DNA from: Drechmeria coniospora
Taxonomy: Eukaryota > Ascomycota > Sordariomycetes > Hypocreales > Ophiocordycipitaceae
Direction of reading: 5' to 3'
Length of the DNA stretch: 64,000 nucleotides
Assembly (NCBI RefSeq): GCF_001625195.1
Contig: NC_054391.1
Location: 5,343,157-5,407,156 of the forward strand
Part shown: positions 1-12,296 of the stretch, one piece after another
Layout: each line of letters begins with the position of its first letter
How positions within the stretch are numbered: position 1 is the stretch's first letter
The notes under the pieces: generated by a model
Database searches by the model: none
What the model saw: the letters and a program-made list of their open reading frames with translations, nothing else
Told to the model about the DNA's origin: nothing
Program-made: the position numbers and the translations under genes

Positions 1-285
1 ACCAACATTCACTGGCAGCCACCCGACAGGTCCCTCCTCTCGCCATTTCTCCCCGCTCCACCTCCCCTAGCCCCACCAGCCGGATTAAAGGTCGCATTGC
101 ATTGCATGTTGAAAGCCTCCAAATCAACACCTACAGGTATCCCTCATCCATCACTCGTCGTTCTTCTTCATTATTTCATCCCGCCACCACCCCATCAAAC
201 GAGCTCGACGCCAGTAGATAAAGGAAAGATACACCAGCACCGACGACGCACCGACGAAGCTGCTGTCACGCGAGTGAGCCGGATA

Positions 286-1611
286 ATGCCCGATCTCAAC
301 TCGGTCCCTGCGTCGCCTCGCTCTCTGGCTTCGTCACGCCGGCAATCATACCAGATGCCTCCGTCTCGGGTTTCACCGTCGCCGCTGCTCAACATATTCC
401 CCTCGAACCAGGAAGCCGTTATTCGAGGGCACAACCGTAGTCATAGCCAGGGCCAGGGCCAGGGCCAGAGCCAGAGCCAGAGCAACAGTCAGGGTCAGAG
501 TCAGAGTCAGAGCCAGAACCCGAGTCACAGGCACAGCCGCAACCCGAGCCTGGGCCATGGTATCTCGGCCTTTCCCCCACCTCCGTCTCCGTCTCCATTC
601 ACGACAATGCAGCAACCGCTGCGGTCGTTGTCAAGCGAGTCCGGCGTTGGCCCTGGTCCTGGTCCGCTGCGGCACCCCCGGCCGATGACGGCCTCGGACC
701 TGCACATGCAGCTCGAAAAGGAGCAGGAGGCGGTGGTACGTCATGGCGGTCAAGCCGTCCGCCCATGGGAAGCCGTCATTCACTGACAATCGTCCGACGA
801 CGCCTTGCTGCAGGTCAATCGGCTGACGCGAGAGCTCTCGCTTCTTCGAGCGGCCCAGAACGCTTCCGTCGTGTCCAACAGCTCGTCGGCCTCGGCCACG
901 GCGTCGACGACGCACGAACCCGTCACCGAAGCCTCCCTTCTATCCGGCTCGGGCTTCAGCATCCCCACGGCCCGCCGCCACCATCGCAACTCATCGTCCG
1001 CTTCGCAACACTTTCCCATGACCCAGCTCGCCTCATCATACGAGTCACGACACCCAACCGCTCGGATGGGTCAGCCCGTTTCGCTATCGCGCCATGATGG
1101 CACAAGCTCGCGGGTGAGCCGCACCGACTCCCCGGGCCCCCACGGCTCCTCCCTCGGACCCACGAGCTACTACCATCAGCAGAGAGTGCCCCCGGCAGGT
1201 TCGCTGCCGATGGGCTCCGCACCGGGCGGCGGAAGCATGGCCGATCAGATGAGCCCGGGCCTGATGCCCGCAACGTTCCGGTATGAGGAAACGGCCTTTT
1301 ATCGAAACGAGCTGGAGACGGCGAAGAAGGAGAACGAGATGTTGAAAAGACGGATCCGGGAACTCGAGAGGGTCGTTCAGAGCAGAGTCCGAAGCGAGAG
1401 CGTCAGCACGAGCGCGAGCGCGAACGTCTTGCCCGTCAGCAACGCCGCCATTGCCGGGCCGCGAGATGCGGCGACGACGAGGCCAGGCCGAGGCCGAGGC
1501 ATGACGAGCCAGAGCATGGCTAGCGTTAACAGCGTCGCCGTTGGCGTACCGGAGGACGAGGTCAAGGTGGGCGAGAGTGCTGCCAGTTCGGGCCTCGGGA
1601 ACCGCCCGTGA
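286..1611 (+). CDS. Coiled-coil protein of unknown function (2 exons)
   Basis: Exons 286-735 and 814-1611 give about 415 residues. The intron (78 bp, GTACGT donor, CTGCAG acceptor, phase 0) joins a Gln/Glu-rich helix across the junction. I chose the ATG at 286; an in-frame ATG at 97 would add 63 residues of low quality. The N-terminal half is Ser/Pro-rich with a short Gln-Gly/Gln-Ser repeat (about 445-520). The first helix (residues about 138-170) and a second charged helix near residues 330-370 (Tyr-Arg-Asn-Glu-Leu-Glu then Lys/Glu heptads) look like coiled coils. The tail is Ser/Ala-rich and disordered. I do not recognise a named domain. The alternation of disorder and coiled coil suggests a scaffold or regulator, but that is inference only. 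Confidence 0.72.
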
Positions 1612-2365
1612 TTTGCCCAGGACTAAAGGGCGGTGAATTGAACGTGGTGATGGCTTGCCGGCCGCTGGAGATTGTCATTCAGGCCTTGTATTATTGCTAC
1701 CTCTTGGTTCGGCAAAGGGAATGAATGGGTTGGGAAGCAAGTGGCTGCGGTCATGGCTGACGGGGTTGCATTCATGCTTCCCGAAACTCCTCACGCAGCC
1801 TGCATTGGACAAGGAAATGAACGACACAATACGGGTAGGGAAAAGGTATAATTTCACTCGAGCGTTTGCTTCCTGCATTCGTTGCCTGTTTACCCTTGCT
1901 TCGACGCGTCGTGCTGGGATATTCACGGTATCAGACAGGACATGACAGGACAATATAGGACAGGACAAGACAAGGAAACGTTTTCTTTACCAGACAATAA
2001 ATTGTTCTTCTTTTCCACTTGATGGCAAACAATGCACGGCGACATTTCGCGGTACATGATTTCTGAACGAGGCATCTACGAAATTGGTATTTGCATTTGC
2101 TGGCGAGGCGCGCTGGCTTTCATGAAAGAACAGAAGCCAAGAGGAGAACGAAAACTACAAGTGCTAATTTGGTGCACGAGGACCGGCAGCATTACTCGGC
2201 GCAGGCTCAGGATTGTTGACAGGCACGGGTCGAAACGAAATAATGAAATTAGGAACGGGAGAGCTGCATGTCTTGCATGCGCACGCGGACGGATGGACGA
2301 GAAAACCTGCTATATCCTCGGGATTTTGCAATCGGTGCGTACGCCCATGCTGGCGCTTTCCTCCT
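1612..2365. other. Intergenic spacer with candidate poly(A) signal
   Basis: Convergent spacer between two coiled-coil genes. It has a short run of GGACAGGACA-like repeats at about 1935-1975 and an AATAAA at 1996-2001 that could serve the upstream plus-strand gene. The open frames here are short and show no protein-like composition. Confidence 0.5.
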
Positions 2366-3616
2366 TCAGCCTCTTCGGTTCGGCGTCCAAGCCAACCATC
2401 CCCTCTTTCCCTCCTCCATGACAGGCACCTTTACGAATCGAATCATCCTTCGTCGCGACAGACCAGATTCATTTGACTGCCAAGGGCTGTCAGCAGTGCC
2501 TTGTGAGGGACTGGGAGTGACCGACGTGCCGCTTCGAGACGTTGCCATTCGCTTCGGGTTATCACAGTGGGAGCAGGATGCGGCATCATCGACATCTTCG
2601 ACGACGTCCTCGTCATGGAACGCATTCTGCGCTCGCGTCAAGTAAACGTTGGCTCCTTGGTTGTCATCGGCAGGGAATTTGCGCTTCAGGCCCTGCTCCG
2701 GCCGCTCCTCCTTGATCTTGTCGACTTCGAACGATCTACTCCAGCTAGACTCGGGCAGCAGCCGCTCTCTCTTCGCAACAGGGTCCCTGTTCACCTTTAC
2801 CTTTCGGCCGGCCCCATCGGAGGAGGAGTCAAGGTCCCAAAGGGAGCGATGCTGCCGAGCCTTGACTGGAGGGGCCAAAAAGGAGCCGGCGAGCATATTG
2901 CCGTCGGCGTCGTTTAAGGCATCCTCGTTGATCTCATCGAGATGGTTTCCGATAGGCATGCTGGCTTCCGCCTCGAACTCCCGCACCGCCCCTTCGTCGC
3001 CCTCTTCGCGGGCAATCTTGAGACGTAGAAAGACGTCGGTTTTCCGTAAAAGACCTCTAAAGGTCACCTGATCATTGAGGTTCGTCAAAAGTTTGAACCC
3101 AGCCGTGAGGGCAGTGCGATACTTTCGGCTCTCGTACGTCGCTTGCCTCAGCAGCTGGGAGAGGTCCTCGTTCATCTCTCGGTCATTGATGACGTCAGTC
3201 TTGAGAGCCTGTGCCCTCGCTACCTCTTCCTTGAGCCTCGACCTGGCAACTTCAAGATTCTTGGCCTGCTCGTCTCGCTGGTTTTGCAGCGCAATGTTGT
3301 TGCTTTCGAGCCTCTTGTTCTTTGCCGTTTCGGCCTGCAAAGCCTTTTCGACCGTGGCGACATGGCTCTCGAGCTCCCGCATTTCCTTGTCATGCAGCTG
3401 TCTCTGTTCGCGGTGTTGCCTATGTTTCTGCTCAAGCATACGTACTTGCTCGGAAAGTGTCTGGCCGATGCTCTTGTCCGAATACCATTTCTTTGGCGCC
3501 ATTTTGCTCTCCTCTCTCTCTTTCTTGGTGCTCAGTTTCGTCCCCAGTCGTTTCGGACTTCTCAGCGCCACGTGCCGTTCGGTCGTGGTCTTGAGCTGGC
3601 GGCTGCGAAGCTCCAT
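2366..3616 (-). CDS. Coiled-coil protein of unknown function (single exon)
   Basis: Uninterrupted frame of 416 residues. A second in-frame ATG at 3502 (Met-Ala-Pro-Lys-Lys-Trp) would give 378 residues and may be the true start, because the first 38 residues are Lys/Arg-rich without structure. Residues about 55-150 form a long charged coiled coil (Glu, Lys, Gln, Arg heptads). A more ordered patch follows at about 150-205 (Tyr-Arg-Thr-Ala-Leu and Leu-Arg-Lys-Thr-Asp). The C-terminal half is acidic and Ser-rich and looks disordered, ending in Arg-Arg-Gly. No catalytic motif is visible and no family is recognised. The profile resembles spindle, septum or chromatin scaffold proteins, but this cannot be decided from the sequence. 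Confidence 0.72.
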   Translation of the reverse strand: MELRSRQLKTTTERHVALRSPKRLGTKLSTKKEREESKMAPKKWYSDKSIGQTLSEQVRMLEQKHRQHREQRQLHDKEMRELESHVATVEKALQAETAKNKRLESNNIALQNQRDEQAKNLEVARSRLKEEVARAQALKTDVINDREMNEDLSQLLRQATYESRKYRTALTAGFKLLTNLNDQVTFRGLLRKTDVFLRLKIAREEGDEGAVREFEAEASMPIGNHLDEINEDALNDADGNMLAGSFLAPPVKARQHRSLWDLDSSSDGAGRKVKVNRDPVAKRERLLPESSWSRSFEVDKIKEERPEQGLKRKFPADDNQGANVYLTRAQNAFHDEDVVEDVDDAASCSHCDNPKRMATSRSGTSVTPSPSQGTADSPWQSNESGLSRRRMIRFVKVPVMEEGKRGWLAWTPNRRG

Positions 3617-6360
3617 CCTGACGTCGGTATCTAGTGAAGAATGGATGGATCCACAAGCACAACCAACCCCTCGAGAATGCTCCGTGATCTCGATTCTAGG
3701 AACGAGTCAAATGCCAGAGCAGGTGATCGTTGTGGAGGTGTGATCGGAAGGCCAAGGGCAAAGGAAGGCAGAGCAAGCCAAAGCAACGTCAAAGCCAAAG
3801 CTACCTGAGGTCAAAGTTGAAAGGGCAATAATGGACTGATCAGCGGAAGGAAATTGAAGCCGGAGTGCTGAAGATGGGGGACTTTGGTGAGTGAGGTTCT
3901 GCTTGGGGAAGCAGACGGATGAACACGGCAGGTCTTGAGAACGACTGCACAATATGTCAGTCACGGTTGCAGCTGGCAACCGGAGTGTTTACTTTCGTGC
4001 AACCGCATTTTTAATTCCCCGCAGTCTCTACTGATCATTCTCGTCAGAAGCAATGCGAACACAGCCGTCCACTATGATCGACTCGACTGGCGAGTCTGAC
4101 TATACAAGTGGTACTGCTCAAGTAGTGTCCCCGGAATACGCGGTGCTTCACATCGGGGCATTTGCCAACACTCGCCCGATACCGAGGGCGAACGGACCAG
4201 ACCACCTTGAACATACATTAATACTTGTCCGCTCCTGAAATCGGTCTTCTATCGTGCCACCCCCGCGTGCAGGCACCGTTGAGCCTGTGGTTTTTAGATT
4301 GCAGGAACTTGGGCGGCAACCAGTAGGTCAGCAGGGAAGTGCTGAGGGCCCCGAAGGTTGTCCTGCGACGGACACTCATTCTCTCTCGTTTTTACTACCA
4401 TGGCCTGTGCTAGAAGATTGTTCTGGTATGCCCCGTAAGGCAGCCTCGAAACTCGGAGCACAAGTTCGATGTGCGGTGAGCGGTACAGGGTACGCCCAAT
4501 AACCCAAGTGGTACGGAGTTGGTGCGTGTTGGGGTATGGTGGAAGTTGATGTACTGCGACGTATTCAAGCATACGAGAACTACACTTACAACTACATGCC
4601 GTGCTAGAAGTGAGGGGCCTTATTTATCCTTGTATTGGGGCATGTGCAGTACGTTATTGGTACTACCGTTCGTACATGGTACGTGCATGTGCTCGTAGCC
4701 ATCAGGTTTGTTGTGTGTTTGCACCGAATACTCATGCCCCTACGGCGGATTCCAACAGGCACCGGCTTGCAACTCCTATTAATACTTACCCGTAATTACT
4801 GTTGGTGGTGCAAAGGTAAGGTAGGGAATTTAGCACTGATAGTAATTACGGATAATACTTTATGCGCTAGGGCTAGCGGGGTACCTACTACTCCGTACTC
4901 CGTGCAGGTGTACTTAGTAAGTTCTCCGTGCACGTAGTTGTACATGTACATGTACCCCGTAGGTAAAGTAGACATGTAAAGACTTCAAGTTACGGAAGCT
5001 CACAGTACGGAGTACTGTGCTTGGAAGTACAACGTACTAGAAGCCCATGTGCAGAACTGTACTCAAGTACAAGTGCATGTATGTGTAGGGACAGGAGTAT
5101 CATCACCGAAGTAGGTACATGTACCAGTATAAATGTAAGTTAGTACGGAGTACAGAGTCAGTAGATTTTACTTGCAGATACCACAGGACAAATACTTAAG
5201 TACTTATTATACTGCTACTCTGTACGGAGTACATGCGTAGAACCAACCAGCAGGTAGGAGCAGGCAGCCATATCCCTACCAACTCCTAACAGCAACGATT
5301 TCTCGAAACGGTCGCGTACCTAAGTACTAGTATGTACTCCTAACTGTACTCGGTGCATTACTCATACATATTTGTACAAGTATTTGTAATTACTTGGTAC
5401 ACCTACGAAGGATCTCGGACAAAGCACACCTAATAATACTGCAAGTACCAAGTACGGACTGTACATTTACATACAGTACCCAGGAGCACCATTTGTGCAA
5501 TACGGAGATCCAGTTAGGGAGTAATACAGAGTACTAGGTACTCTGTGCCTTGAATTACTCCGTACTCCGATAGGTTAATCTCGTTTTTCTCCTACTCTTC
5601 CATGCAAGTAATAGTACATATAAGTACTCCGTACTTACTGTACTTACCGCAGTGCCAAAGGACCCACTACCCACATACTGATTTCAGGGGGGACAGAACG
5701 GCAGACCGCCGTTGCTTTCTAAGCCCCAGCGCCTACTGTAAGTAACTATTATACTCCGTACTGCACTCCGCACACCGTACAAGTACATGTACTTACTTGC
5801 AAGTACTTACTGTAAGTACTGTGAGTAAGTACGGAGTTCGGCGTAAGACAATGCCCCATATAGGTGTACTTGCATGTACTTTCAACTAGACGGGAGCACA
5901 TGTACGTTGGCTCGTACCAACCTTGTACTGTCCTTGCAGCAAGTATGGAGTACTCTGCGAATACCCATACAAAGCTAGCATCATCGGTCAAGAGCTTTCT
6001 TGTGTTTCCACCCAAAGGCTAGGTGCAATCATCCCCGAACCAGCTTCATTTTCTTCCTTTCCATCATCTTTCCATTCAATTCACACCCGCTCCTTCACGC
6101 CGGCATTCTCTTTCTCTTCTGTATCTCAACTTCTCTCACCCTCGTCCTCGCCGCCCGCCGTCGTCCACTTCTTCGCCTTCCGGCTCGCTCGGGTGCGCTT
6201 TCAACACAATTGCCAAGATTCGAACATCTTCCTTCTCCCGTCACGCCGCCAGCTCGCATCGCCCCCAACCCAGAAATACGCCCGAGTGCATCCGGAAAGA
6301 CGGTATATTTTGGCGTCGTATCGTCGGAGAGAACAGTACCCCCTTCCACCATTCATCGCC
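3617..6360. other. 2.7 kb gene-free spacer, mostly GTAC-rich island
   Basis: Between the head of the minus-strand coiled-coil gene and the head of PIS1. From about 4500 to 5960 the DNA is AT-richer and saturated with TACGGAGTAC/GTACTCCGTA, GTACATGTAC and AAGTACTT words. 5970-6360 is pyrimidine-rich and probably holds the PIS1 promoter and leader. No supported ORF. Confidence 0.7.
4500..5960. repeat. GTAC-rich palindromic-word island
   Basis: Dense degenerate repeats built on GTAC: for example ACTCCGTACTCCGTGC near 4890, CACAGTACGGAGTACTGTGC near 5000 and CGTACTCCGATA near 5565. The words occur on both strands without a fixed period, so this is not a tandem satellite. Its composition contrasts sharply with the flanking GC-rich genes. 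Confidence 0.75.
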
Positions 6361-7481
6361 ATGGCCTCTACCCGTCAGACTCGATCTCGGAAATCCGTCA
6401 AGACTCGCGACACGTCGCCTTCGTCGGATGAGGACACTCGCGAGGTCGGCAAGAAAGGAAACGGTACCGTCGTCACTACCCTGGAAGAATCGGAACCGAC
6501 CGAAAACATCTTTCTCTTCTGGCCGAACATCATTGGTGCGCTCTCCTGCTCTGCTCCGCGAACCACCTCGCCTGCCCTGTGTCGCCTTTCATGACCAGAC
6601 TGCTAACCTGACGTCGTGACCCAAGGCTACTGCCGAGTTGTCCTCGCCATTGCGTCTCTATACTACATGCCCCTGCATCCCAGGACCTGCTCCCTGCTCT
6701 ACAGCATCTCTTGCCTCCTCGACGCCCTCGATGGCTACGCCGCCCGCGCCTTCGAGCAATCGACCCGCTTCGGCGCCGTCCTCGACATGGTCACGGACCG
6801 ATGCACCACCTCTTGCCTCCTCGTCTTCCTCTCCTCCGCCTTTCCACGTTGGGCCATCATCTTCCAAGGCCTCATTGCCCTCGACTTCTCCAGCCACTAC
6901 ATGCACATGTATACCACACTCGTCGTTGGCGGCGCCGATTCGAGCCACAAGAACATCGACAAGAGCCAGAGCTGGCTCTTGAACCAATACTACTCCAACA
7001 AGGTCCGTCGTCCGCTCCCTCATTTGCTCTCCGCTCGTCGTGATCGTGCCCCCCCCCCCCGCTGGGACTCGTCGCTGATGGTGCGAGCCAGAATGTCTTG
7101 TTCGTCTTCTGCGCCCTCAACGAGCTCTTCTTCATCGCCCTCTACCTCCTCTCCTTCTCGTCCCCGCTTCTGTCCTCCCACCTCATCAAAAGCGTCGAGG
7201 AATCGAGTGGAGGCTTCATCCAGCCTGGCGCGCCCGTCAACACCTCGCTCCTGAGGCAGCTGTTCCCGGACCCCTTCAGCGCCGCCGCCCTCGAGATCGC
7301 CCGCGCCAACAAGATGGACTCGGCTGTGCCCTGGGCTCTCGCGGGCATAAGCTTTCCCATCATGGCCGCGAAACAGTTCATCAACGTCGTCCAGCTTGTC
7401 AAAGCGAGCAAGCTGCTGGCTGTCGTCGACGTCAAGTCCAGGAAGGCCAAAGGTCTGCCTCGCAAGGCAAAGAACGCGTGA
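6361..7481 (+). CDS. PIS1: Phosphatidylinositol synthase (CDP-DAG:inositol phosphatidyltransferase)
   Basis: Exons 6361-6535, 6626-7002 and 7092-7481; 313 residues. The enzyme condenses CDP-diacylglycerol with myo-inositol to make phosphatidylinositol in the ER membrane. The complete CDP-alcohol phosphatidyltransferase signature D-x2-DG-x2-AR-x8-G-x3-D-x3-D lies at residues 91-116. Several hydrophobic helices follow, and the tail is Lys/Arg-rich. Intron 1 interrupts the Gly codon of Asn-Ile-Ile-Gly-Tyr-Cys-Arg, as expected for the first membrane helix. Intron 2 (89 bp) contains a run of about ten C residues. The N-terminal 45 residues are a hydrophilic, Ser/Arg-rich extension typical of filamentous-fungal forms. 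The start ATG has a good context (GCCATGG). Confidence 0.95.
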
Positions 7482-8187
7482 TTGCCGCCGGGCACGGAAC
7501 GACGTACATGATCATCTCGCCTCAGAGGTGGCTTGCTTCTTATTCCCGCGAACGCGCCGGCGACCGACGGGCCAGGCAGCATCCGGCCGGCCGGCCAAAA
7601 ATACTTGATTTGATAGATAGCTGCATGCCATGGCCCATCTCCAACCCGCTCGACACACGATATATACCAGGCCGATGATTTGATCCATCCATCCATCCAT
7701 CTCCTTGCATCTACAGTACATTGCTCGGCGCAGCGGACCTCTTGTGGGGTATTTGGGAGTCGTGTGCCGACGTGCTTTGGCTTCGGCCAGAAGTTGAGCT
7801 GTCACTTTCAGGAAGGGACCCATGGCGATGAGTACGAGTGCAAGTACTAGTACTGGAGGTGTATTCGTTCGACCTGACCTGCGGATACATAATTTCGGTC
7901 CGCTTTACTAGCCATGATGTTTTCACGTTCGTTTGTATAGACACTTGGGCTCACTATCACGTAATAATTTGTTTCAGACAAGGGGCAATGGCATGGTCGC
8001 AGATGCTCTAGCTAGAAAGAAAAGATTGAATTATCATGTTCTCAAGTTGAGAGGATGGCTATCTCAAGGGACGATGCTCCTGAATTATGGCACTACGACG
8101 CTATATGCATCTGATATGGCCGTGGTACGGCTCTGTTGCTATGAAATGGTACAACCCCCGGACGAAATCAACAGCTTTTCTGCTTGC
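7482..8187. other. Convergent spacer PIS1-FET3
   Basis: 3' flanks of two convergent genes. It has a short CATC microsatellite at about 7683-7702 and several weak open frames. No gene is supported. Confidence 0.55.
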
Positions 8188-10353
8188 TCACGATCTTGAA
8201 CCGTCGGCCGCATTGGTAGGCCCAGCTGGCTCTGTCGTTTCCGAGCCACTCGCCTCACGGTCTGGCGTCGTCGTCTCGACGGTCGCGACCTGATCAGTCT
8301 TGGCGAGCCCGTACCATGCAACGGTGCAGATGCCAAGGATACCGGCGAGACAGCTGAAGAAAAGAGCGACGATGCCACGGGTCGTGAAGCTAGCGAGTTC
8401 GTCGTTAGTGACTTCAGGTACCCACCATGAGCGAAAGGGAGAGCTTACCCATCAGGCAGACGAGGTGGGGGCGCGTTCTGGCCAGAGAGGTCCAGGAGGT
8501 CGACCGTGTTACCCGCAGCGTTACCCTTCGTAGGCACGCCGCCGGCCTTGCAGGCCGCGAGGTGGTCGTCGGGAATCGTCAGCTCCTTCTGAAGCACATC
8601 GGGAGCCTCGACAAAGGTGGCGATGAGACCGGAGGCGACGTGCCACTCAATGTGGCAGTGGAATAGCCAGACGCCTGGTCATGACATATCATGTCAGCTT
8701 GGGCTCGCCCTGCTGCACTGGGATAGGGCGCTTGATGCGTGGACGTCAACATACCGGGGTTGTCGGCCTTGAAGCGCAGGACAATGTTACCCATCGGGTA
8801 GATGACGAGCGTGTCTCGGCGCATAGGAATCTTGGCAAACGTCTGATTCGCGTCGCCACCCTCATCATTGTACGTGCCCGCTTCCATCTCCGACCGGTGG
8901 ATGGCCTGGAAGTTGTGACCGTGCAGATGGAAGGGATGACGGCCGGGGTCAAGGTTGTTGACAACGATCTGGACAATCTCGTCTTTCTTGAGGACGAACG
9001 GATGGGTGTACTCTCCGTAGACGGTCGGGTTCATCACATGCTCGCCGGCCGAGAGGACGCTGTAGAGGGTGGGGACTTTGGGGGGCGCATAGGTGATGTT
9101 GTTGAAGAAGGCGTAGTTTGCGCCGTCGCCCAGGTTATCCATGGCGACGTCGAGCTCGACATTGTGGTCGGGCTCCGGGAGCAGAGCCATGCCGTCGTAA
9201 GGCTCCAGCTTCATATCGTCAAACTCGTCGTAGCTGTCGACGAGAGCCGCCTCGGGCTTCGGCTTGGCGTCGTCGTACGTGAGCCAGGCGGTCGCGTTGT
9301 AGTTGAGCTCGGGGGGAAGCTGATCAAACAGAGTCTGTGATGAAGGTTTAGCAAAGCGATGCAAGCAACGATGGACAGAGACGGAGGAAGACAAATGACG
9401 GGGAGGCAACACGTACCTTGTCCATGCTGGCGACAATAGGGAAGTTCGCGTCGGTGTCATTCTTGGTCGTGAGCAGGAAGCTGACGCGCTGGGCGGCCGA
9501 GAGGTATATGGTGTCGGCCTCGGCCTGCTGGGTGTAAACGCCGTCGACCTCGACGATGCGCAGCTTGTGGCCTTCGACCCACAGGTACTGGCCGGCAAAG
9601 GCGCCGATGTTGATGACGCGGAACAGATACGTCTTGCCAGTCTCGACAGGGATCGTGAGATTCTGCGTCTCGTTTATGAGAGCGGCATCGGGAACGGGCT
9701 CGGCACCGGTTGGGTTCGTCTTGCTCATGAAAGCGGGCAGCATGTTCCGCATCTCGTCGTGGTACCAGTCCGAGAGTGTCAGGACACGCTCGTAATCGAA
9801 CTGGCCGTTGTAGGGGAAGTCCTTGTCGTGGACGATGAGCGGTCCTCGGAGACCATCGGGGTACTGGGCGTGGGTGTGGGAATGGTACCAGTACGTGCCC
9901 GGTTGGTCGATCTAGACATGGACGCGATAAGTACATGATCTGCCAACGGTTGATGGCCAGCCAGCCAGCCAAGCCGGCCGGAGATGCGGGACGGACGGAA
10001 CGACGTACAGTAAAGTTGTAGGTCAGAGACTCGCCGGGGAGGATGGGACACTGGGTGACGCCCGAGGGGCCGTCCATGTGTGTCGTGCCATTCATGAAGA
10101 GACCGTGAAAGTGCAGCGAGGTGGACTGGTTGCCGAGCTGGTTGTTGACGTTGATGACGATGCGGTCGCCCTTGTTGCACTCGATCAGAGGGATCGGCCA
10201 TTTGCCGTTGATGCCAATGACGGGCCTCTCAAAGGCGCCGTCGGGGTTGGCCCTGACCCAGGTGATGTTGAAGTCTTGCTGGACGGTTGCGGCGGTCGCG
10301 ATACCGGCGACGGCCACGACGGCAGCGAGCTTGGCCGCGATGGAGAGCGCCAT
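8188..10353 (-). CDS. FET3: Iron transport multicopper ferroxidase
   Basis: Exons (minus) 10353-10009, 9911-9417, 9334-8755, 8674-8449 and 8389-8188; 615 residues, the usual Fet3 length. It oxidises Fe(II) at the cell surface and hands Fe(III) to the permease Ftr1. Residues 1-22 are a signal peptide. Copper ligands appear in order: HFHG (about 81), HSH (125-127), HPFHLHGH (413-420) and HCHIEWH (479-485). The Asp just before HPFHLHG matches the position tied to iron routing in yeast Fet3. A single C-terminal membrane helix (about 553-576, in the last exon) anchors it facing out, and a short acidic/Ser tail follows. The last intron was placed by its GTAAGC donor, CACTAAC branch and CTAG acceptor; the nearer AG would give an immediate stop. 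Divergent from FTR1. Confidence 0.95.
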
Positions 10354-11251
10354 GGTTGCGAGCCGGGAGGGATAGTTCGACGGTGGCGAGTATCAGTCGG
10401 TAGCTGCTTGCTCGTCGGCGGTCGAGTGTGAATGAGCGATGCTGAACCTACGACACCCGAGCCGGACGATACTGTGCCGTGTAGTGTAGGCTTGCCACTG
10501 CCCGCTCGAAAAGGTCGGGGAGAGGCTCGGACTCGGACGTCAACTCGGATGGATAGCAAACGGATTGAGCGCCGAGATTCGATATTACTTTGATCGGCTT
10601 ACACTTCTGACTCGGTCGTTTTGCGCGATTATCTCGACGCCGTGCCGCCCATGCTCAAGCCTGAGGAAGGGTGACAAGGAAGAGGGGGGAGGCTTTGTTG
10701 ATAGATGCAATGCGAGTAGGTGTGGACTAGTTCGGAAGTCGGAGTACATGCGTACTGAGTAGGTGAGTAGGTAGGGTACAGTACACGCATGTACGGAGTA
10801 CGGTGTACAGTAGGAAGAGAATGGCGACAAGAGATTGCGAGCCCGCTTTCGTTGCTCAGTAGGAACGGAGATGAATATAGTTGCGGGTCGAGCCCAGGGA
10901 AGCCGCCAGGCACTAATTAGTAGCAACTACAAGGACGTCAACGCGCGAAAGGCCGGGTGGGGAGCGAGAGAGAGAGAGCGAGAGAGCATCAATGGCGTCA
11001 ATGCCAGGCAGGGATCAGGACTCAAACGACCTACAGTATTGACCACCGTTGTCGGAGCTGCACGAGATGCGGTCGTTTGAACGTGTGCTGTCCTCGCAGG
11101 CACGTGCCGCAGACGAAATCGACGACACGATGTCCGGGTTTTCCCGCAGTCGTTTTTTTCGTCCCAATTCTCCGCCTGTCTCGGTCTTGGCCCTGGACCC
11201 TGGGCACATTGACCTGACCTCATCGAGGACGACCAGAAGCAGTCTGGGCCC

Positions 11252-11260
11252 ATCTGATAG
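11252..11260 (+). promoter_or_regulatory. Near-match GATA element (ATCTGATAG)
   Basis: One mismatch to ATCWGATAA, in the same orientation and 18 bp (start to start) from the exact site. Paired spacing of this kind is often seen for GATA repressors with two zinc fingers. Confidence 0.45.
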
Positions 11261-11269
11261 GCCTGGCGA

Positions 11270-11278
11270 ATCTGATAA
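11270..11278 (+). promoter_or_regulatory. SreA/URBS1-type GATA element (exact ATCTGATAA)
   Basis: Exact match to the ATCWGATAA consensus known for siderophore-type GATA repressors. It lies 917 bp from the FET3 ATG and about 1.4 kb from the FTR1 ATG. Function inferred. Confidence 0.6.
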
Positions 11279-12287
11279 GCCCATCAGCGGCAGCCACCAC
11301 GTCGAGGTGGGGTCCTGTTTGACGTCCGTCCTCGGCCCTTGTTTAGGAGAGGAAGAAAATCTTTTTAGTTGCGCGCCAGAGGCGACCGGTGGCAACGAGT
11401 TGAAGGGAGCATCGGGTCTACTGAGTAGACCGTGCTGGGTACGGACTGTACACTTACTCGTATCGATGCGAGAGTCAAGAGACTTCTACCCGAATGGCGG
11501 GTTGTTGGGTGGACCGGGTGGAGGGTAAATGGTCGATTGGTGGAGCGGTGGAGCGGTGGAGCAGCGAAGCGCAGGGTGCAGGCGAGGCAACTCCACAGTG
11601 ACAGAGAGAATCTTCCACTGAGCTTCGTGAATAACTCGACGCATGTACGAGTAGCACAGGTGCCAGTGACATGTACTCGCATGTACTTACATACAACTAC
11701 TGTACAACAGTACTGTAGATGAACTGCGCACTACTCGTGTCATTCGACTTCAATGCGCCCGCCAGTGAGAAGGGTTAAAACAGTCGAGTCTAGAACACCG
11801 TCGGATTTGTGATTGAATGATTAATCGAATTGAATCTTGTGTGACGCCGGCTTCCCCGATCGGCTCGCTGACCGACAAGACGACCGAAGAGCCTCGCGCC
11901 TTCCTCCAGTTGAGACACCTGCCTCCTCTCTCCGGTCTCTCCTTCTTGCTTCTTTCTTTCCTTTTTTTTCCCGCCTCACAACCGGCTTCGAGCTGCCGAT
12001 GGCGTACCGCACTAATGCGGATGGCCCCATGGCCCCTCCCTTTCCACGATTACAATTTGCAGAGACCAAGATTTCGCAGGATAGCGCAACCCACTTTCCA
12101 CTTTCCACTTTCCATTTCCCATTATTCCACTTTAGTATTCCCACCTTCCTTCCTTCCCACTTCCCAGGCAGCCAGGCAGCCAACCAGCAGCTTCTCGCCC
12201 ACAAGCAAAGGGCACATGCAAGCTCCAAGGTGGGACGATGGGCCAACGTGACTGGACGTGACTTGGCGGCCAAAAACCTCGTCCGTG

Positions 12288-12296
12288 TTATCTGAT
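12288..12296 (-). promoter_or_regulatory. SreA/URBS1-type GATA element (exact ATCAGATAA, minus strand)
   Basis: TTATCTGAT on the plus strand, the exact reverse complement of ATCAGATAA, 373-381 bp upstream of the FTR1 ATG. It suggests direct iron repression of FTR1. Confidence 0.6.
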